From PUND01 sp046538345 (GTDB lineage Bacteria > Planctomycetota > Phycisphaerae > SM23-33), in NCBI GenBank assembly GCA_046538345.1, contig JBKHJB010000066.1, forward strand, positions 1-11,351: 11,351 nucleotides of DNA, read 5' to 3'. The notes beneath the pieces were generated by a model, which saw nothing but the letters and a program-made list of their open reading frames with translations, made no database searches and was not told the DNA's origin. This document shows, piece by piece, positions 8,801 to 11,351 of the stretch. The stretch's first letter is position 1, and every line of letters starts with the position of its first letter. The position numbers and the translations under genes are program-made.

Positions 8801-10251
8801 CGCTTCACGAACGGCAGGTTGCTCTTGCGCCGAGCGAAGGCGCCCGGCGGGTTGCCGTCATAGACACCGTCGTGCAGGACCAGCGCGAACTCCTGTAGCT
8901 GAGGAGCGGGCCGTCGCGGTCCGGGCTGTGGAGGTTCTTCGGCGTACTTCGCAAAATACACCGCCGGGTCACGCTGTTTTGCGTTGCGGGCGGCCTCGAC
9001 GGCTGTGTCGCCGCCTATCCGCTCCAGAGCGTCCGACCAGATAACCGCTTCCTCCGTGCTTGGGAAGACTTCGACGGACTCTATATATTCTGCCAGCGGA
9101 GGCACGGACCGGGACCCGGCGGCCTCGAAGACTTCGCCGGCGGCACGCTTGGTGGCGATGTCCACCTCCGGATGCAGAACGGCGTCGGCAAGCGGCGCCA
9201 CCGCCGCCTTTCCGTAGTCCGACAGCGCTTCGACCGCCGCATCGCGCTGCTCGGGAAAACTCGGCTGGTCCTCATCGGCCGGACCCACCGCCAGCTCCAG
9301 CGCCGAAACCAGCGCGGGAACAGCTTCGGCGGATTTCACCGCAACCAGGGCATCCACAATCGCCCCCAGCACTGCGTCGCCACCGCGCCGGCGTATGACT
9401 CGAAGCACCTCGGCTGTGCGTAAGGCCTCGGCCGCTGCCGGCATATCCTCCCCGCGGAGTTGGTGTATCAGTTCCTCGGCCCGCTCGCGGAGAAGCCCGG
9501 AAGAATCGCCCAGCGAGCAGAAGATTCCGACAATCCGCGTCTCGTCGTCCACTGCCGCAAGCGACTCCAGCACCGCGAGGCGTACGTCCGCATCCGCTTC
9601 GCTCAGCAGAGCCGACTTCAGTGCGGACCTCGCCGCGGAGTCGTCGTGTTTGCCCAGCGCCCGGGCCAGGAGTCGCCGTATGGCCGATTCATCTTCTTCC
9701 ACCAGGCCGGTCGCCAGGGCCGGTAAAACGATCCCCCGCGGCTCGGCGGCGACGAGGACCTCCGCCGCGGCCTGGCGGACTTCGGCATTGGTGTCCTGGA
9801 GTGCCTCGGCAACCGTTTTCAGGGATGCCTGTGTCCCAAGCTGCCCCGACCCCCTGACCGCGGCGATGCGAACACGCGGCTCGTCGTCGCGGCAGCCGAC
9901 GCCCAGCGCGTGCTCTGCCTGGACGTCATCAAGCTCGCCCAAAGCCGTCAGGCACGCCGCGCGAACCTCGGGGTCCTTGCTCTGGTGGCTCAAGCTCGTG
10001 AGCATGTCCACCGCGCTCAGGTCCGGGTTTTCCCGCAGCGAGGCCAGCGCGGAGGACCGCCGGTCCGGGTCCTTGAGTGCGGCGGCAAGGTTCTTCAGAG
10101 AATCGACCTTCCGGGACTGCTCGTCAGGACCGTCCGGGTCGCTTTCCCCGTCGGTCATCCGCAGGACCTGCACAACGACGATACCGGCCACGACGGCCGC
10201 TATCAGAGCGAAACCCCAACTGACCCATCTTTTGTCCCTGTGGACACTCAT
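5893..10251 (-). CDS. Membrane-anchored HEAT-repeat and heparinase II/III-like protein (1452 aa)
   Basis: An N-terminal TM anchor (about 12-30) is followed by HEAT repeats (about 50-420; DPEVRAACLTALGEL and similar). A beta-rich linker (455-600) comes next, then a heparinase II/III-like lyase. The lyase starts at EHPRMLFRKDDLPRLRARL (617-635), the usual entry to the alpha/alpha toroid. The toroid resumes at about 1000 with GGYQSEGEAYHHTA (Tyr1032 and His1033/1034 are candidate catalytic residues). The C-terminal beta-sandwich has RGHGQPDAGGIRLHGFGHDW (His1210), like the HxxAD motif of the family. Between the toroid halves (about 780-985) sits an extra beta-rich insert (FRWLWTGPVFG, PGYYSVRLP, LEPGKYPLVV). 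Family members cleave uronic-acid polysaccharides by beta-elimination, but the substrate here is unknown and activity is not certain. The ATG at 10251 (AGG 8 nt upstream) gives a clean TM anchor; an upstream in-frame extension to 10383 looks non-coding. It is the first gene of the block. A typical heparinase-like protein has about 600-900 residues, so this is a large fusion. Confidence 0.88.
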   Translation of the reverse strand: MSVHRDKRWVSWGFALIAAVVAGIVVVQVLRMTDGESDPDGPDEQSRKVDSLKNLAAALKDPDRRSSALASLRENPDLSAVDMLTSLSHQSKDPEVRAACLTALGELDDVQAEHALGVGCRDDEPRVRIAAVRGSGQLGTQASLKTVAEALQDTNAEVRQAAAEVLVAAEPRGIVLPALATGLVEEDESAIRRLLARALGKHDDSAARSALKSALLSEADADVRLAVLESLAAVDDETRIVGIFCSLGDSSGLLRERAEELIHQLRGEDMPAAAEALRTAEVLRVIRRRGGDAVLGAIVDALVAVKSAEAVPALVSALELAVGPADEDQPSFPEQRDAAVEALSDYGKAAVAPLADAVLHPEVDIATKRAAGEVFEAAGSRSVPPLAEYIESVEVFPSTEEAVIWSDALERIGGDTAVEAARNAKQRDPAVYFAKYAEEPPQPGPRRPAPQLQEFALVLHDGVYDGNPPGAFARRKSNLPFVKRQAPSEPPDDQPEYEPTSRCSVLMDLTRLEDGWDRIVAHPASYYNSTSFGRVEEAEITDEAMKLKLRLGVLRDPWMLGGYGQYDVEMQRLPDGSYRGTYEGRYRDVAIEGVATCTRKPERPPLRAGFKPVEPGEHPRMLFRKDDLPRLRARLSTPFGLAAFERMASARYVRRHESASEVHVALGLLYQLTGDESYAERAIPIVEQEMADRDFGFMSLGQVWGGRFSNVALAYDLCHDAWPEDFRAKVDRYLLNGSHATSTNMSKFSVCANTHPCSNYFSPIVGGGSMLALAYWKDPGPPPAPPAGTRLLEPEPLTDPLPEKVPTSPLGGGKRFRWLWTGPVFGPVSTEELLRALGDAESELIAPGRAVVIAGERYSFHEPPEETRQAEGLYPWLRIARGRQEFTGAGMLLYTVLDVVRPGYYSVRLPRQGYTSCRIGETSVPHGAYVHLEPGKYPLVVAFTGDDETMVPVGAKFEFETDSRSEIDALLSAAADKARSEQLLYELDLADHESTGMDGRKLRAAHMTFCHMTRSHRLLMGTGGYQSEGEAYHHTAITPIRYAAACYNMFGQTLTPYRDVELSVARHLAHSVLVRRDDGSRLSWQSFNGGNHNGNVYTFLCAGFNFTPEEYKPALLWLWNEMAGVDADDPESYANLFREQSLRDVIYTFVNYPLDAETGTSEMEPLHPEESFPKTWQAKDKGLYVFRNQWRDTQDIVLQVYANELMSRGHGQPDAGGIRLHGFGHDWTADTPGKGTPYRWLQNVVVMPPDVGMSRRSGRVTHREAKQDGSGSVTIDMDLVYSDRRGHDAMGIWPPEMPEPGDVRGLRAVAADFSGKCGAPAMFVIVDEIEGGPERTWIWNSEGVASGDSFTIRKGDASLRAVFVSPEDARVRNDETINVIHTAEEDSPQPKPTAVPIAAKAAPGESYFVIMTMQRGPAPEVVVESGSGLDAVVRVGQRRVRFDGEKIIIDDF

Positions 10252-10531
10252 GTCGGATGCCTGGCGGCTTCTGTCCCTGCGTGACGTCCGGTAACGTGTC
10301 CGGCCGATGCCGGCCGGATTATCGCCGGCTCGCACTGTCATACCTGTAACACATGCGAAGCCGGTAAGTGGCACACTATTCAAAGCGGCGAGTGAACTTT
10401 CGTTGACTGTAGCGAATCGCTCGCCCCAGAGGCGGGTTGAAGACTGTAAGAACGCCGTTCATCATATGTTCGCGGCGCGAGGCCGTGAAAGGTAACGCAG
10501 ACCCCCTGCGAGGTTTTCCGGAGACCGACAG
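10252..10531. other. Divergent intergenic region with promoters of both gene sets
   Basis: These 280 bp separate the minus-strand block from the plus-strand exbD-like gene and must hold both promoters. On the minus strand, GATAAT (10323-10318) is a possible -10 box without a good -35. A perfect 6-bp GC hairpin (CCGGCC at 10300-10305, GGCCGG at 10312-10317) would lie in the leader of the heparinase-like gene. TTGACTGTAGC (10403-10413) repeats the motif found upstream of exbB. A short plus-strand frame (10307-10495) shows no ribosome-binding site or motif and is not called. Confidence 0.5.
10437..10465 (+). promoter_or_regulatory. Weak candidate promoter for the second exbD gene
   Basis: TTGAAG (10437-10442) and CATCAT (10460-10465) are spaced by exactly 17 bp, each matching four of six consensus bases. 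Transcription would begin about 60 nt before the ATG at 10532. Without a stronger -10 box this remains tentative. Confidence 0.2.
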
Positions 10532-10984
10532 ATGAAGCTGCGGGTCAGACAGACCGAAGACAGCGCCGGCGTGAACATGGCGCCGCTGATCGACTGTGTA
10601 TTCATCCTGTTGATCTTCTTTCTGGTTACGTCGATGCTCCAGAAGCCCCACAACGAGCTGCTGCTGGACGTACCGGAGGCCGGTGCGGCCGAGAAGGTCA
10701 CGGAAGAACATGCGCCACTGGTTATCAAGGTAACCACGCAGAATCCCGACCCCCTGGCGTCGGACGACAACGATGGACCGAGGCGCGATCCGCACATCGT
10801 CATCGACGGCGAGCCGGTAACCAGACAGTTGCTGGAGCGCCGTTTGCGCCAGGTCGCGCAGGAAACACCCGGGCGACGAATACGCATCGATTCCGAGCCG
10901 CAACTGAAGCTGCGGCACGTGGTCCCCATCGTGGATCTGTGCCGGTTCCACGGCCTTGTCCGTGTGGACGTTCGGCCTCTTTAG
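10532..10984 (+). CDS. Second ExbD/TolR-type protein, divergent
   Basis: This is a 150-residue ExbD/TolR family protein. The N-terminus MKLRVRQTEDSAGVNMAPLID leads into one TM helix with the essential aspartate at position 21, exactly as in the exbD at 4592-5017. A periplasmic domain follows (IVIDGEPVTRQLLERRLRQV, RIDSEPQLKLRHVVPIVD). GGAG lies 8 nt before the ATG. Over residues 13-40 the two ExbD proteins differ at only two positions, and most of the nucleotide differences are synonymous, so both are under selection. The periplasmic halves differ more, including an Asp/Asn/Pro-rich insertion here (about residues 68-84). No exbB lies beside it in the window, so it probably shares the ExbB at 5029-5817, perhaps as half of an ExbD heterodimer. 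It could instead serve a partner beyond the window. Confidence 0.93.
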   Translation: MKLRVRQTEDSAGVNMAPLIDCVFILLIFFLVTSMLQKPHNELLLDVPEAGAAEKVTEEHAPLVIKVTTQNPDPLASDDNDGPRRDPHIVIDGEPVTRQLLERRLRQVAQETPGRRIRIDSEPQLKLRHVVPIVDLCRFHGLVRVDVRPL

Positions 10985-11266
10985 AGCAGTTTGCGGAAAT
11001 CCTGTCCCCCTCTTCTGGTTGCGGCTCCGCCTGGCGGCGTCCGGCTGCATCGACGATGCCGCGGCATTGCCTGCACCAATGGCACCTTCAGCTTCGCCGT
11101 CCTTGCCGTGCTCGTCCTCACCGACGAACAGGACGGCAATCTTTCCGCACAATGCTGTAGTACTGCGACGGTTGCGCCGCACTGCTCAGAAGGTTGGAAC
11201 AGGTCTCGGCTCAGGATGCCTTTCTTCCTGCTTCGCTGATTGGCTTACCTTCCACACTCGACTGTG
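10985..11266. other. Intergenic stretch, no gene recognised
   Basis: No frame here has both a ribosome-binding site and recognisable sequence. The stretch holds a 12-bp palindrome ATGCCGCGGCAT (11056-11067) without a T-tract, so I do not call a terminator for the exbD-like gene. Long frames on both strands run on into the exbD-like gene or the Rhs fragment and look like shadows. Confidence 0.45.
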
Positions 11267-11350
11267 TCACCTCCTCAGCGTCACTGAAGTCCCGCCGGAA
11301 TTCCCGGCCGCGTCGTAGGCCGGCTGAATCCAACCGCCACCGTTGGGCCG
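11267..11350 (-). pseudogene. Short Rhs/YD-repeat fragment at the window edge
   Basis: Read on the minus strand from the right edge, 11350-11300 encodes RPNGGGWIQPAYDAAGN. The YDAAGN motif with the preceding PA is a classical Rhs/YD-repeat unit. After that the sequence loses the pattern and meets TGA at 11267-11269. It is either the broken end of an rhs gene lying beyond the window or a small remnant. It has the same orientation as the fragment at 352-561 and, within an Rhs protein, would sit N-terminal to it. Confidence 0.5.
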
Positions 11351-11351
11351 C

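Noticed and set aside
7042..8898. Plus-strand open frame of about 620 codons
   Set aside because: It lies antisense inside the heparinase-like gene, and its translation is Arg/His/Val-rich without domains.
10990..11020. GGGGACAGGAT-type string as a possible REP or transposon end
   Set aside because: There is only a single copy in the window, with no paired inverted copy or transposase. The resemblance cannot be supported from this sequence.
11056..11067. Palindrome ATGCCGCGGCAT as a terminator of the second exbD gene
   Set aside because: It has no loop and no T-tract on either side, and lies about 70 bp after the stop codon.
10376..11182. Minus-strand open frame of 268 codons
   Set aside because: It runs antisense over the second exbD-like gene, which has clear family motifs and a ribosome-binding site. 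Its own translation has no recognisable features.

Overview
The window is GC-rich with strong G/C third-position bias. It reads like a Gram-negative-type genome of the PVC group, most likely a planctomycete (inference). The grounds are the combination of TolQ/ExbB and ExbD proteins, a large HEAT-repeat lipoprotein, a giant membrane-anchored HEAT/heparinase-like protein, and Rhs remnants of a style I associate with planctomycetes. No marker gene proves the taxon.

Layout: at the left edge is a tRNA-Gly(CCC) gene (111-182) with a possible promoter at 4-33 and a convincing intrinsic terminator (187-229). A decayed Rhs-type fragment (352-561, minus strand) follows. Then comes a five-gene block, all on the minus strand, occupying 562-10251. 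In transcription order it encodes: a 1452-residue membrane-anchored HEAT-repeat plus heparinase II/III-like protein; an ExbB/TolQ-type proton channel subunit with a signal peptide; an ExbD/TolR-type partner; a 494-residue single-TM coiled-coil protein with a C-terminal beta-sandwich-like domain; and an 841-residue HEAT-repeat lipoprotein. Gaps are 75, 11 and 33 bp, and the last two genes overlap by 14 bp, so an operon is likely. Diverging from it on the plus strand is a second exbD-like gene (10532-10984) whose membrane helix is almost identical to that of the first. The right edge (10985-11351) holds no intact gene, but ends in another short Rhs-like fragment (11267-11350, minus strand).

How it may work (inference): ExbB and two ExbD proteins would form a proton-motive-force-driven motor in the inner membrane. 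The 494-residue protein has the topology of a TonB/TolA-type transducer. The lipoprotein and the HEAT/heparinase protein would be periplasmic scaffold and polysaccharide-acting partners. No TonB, TonB-dependent receptor, TolB or Pal is seen, so this is not a standard Ton or Tol system. The two Rhs fragments lie on the same strand, in the order expected for a single rhs gene, one on each side of the gene block.
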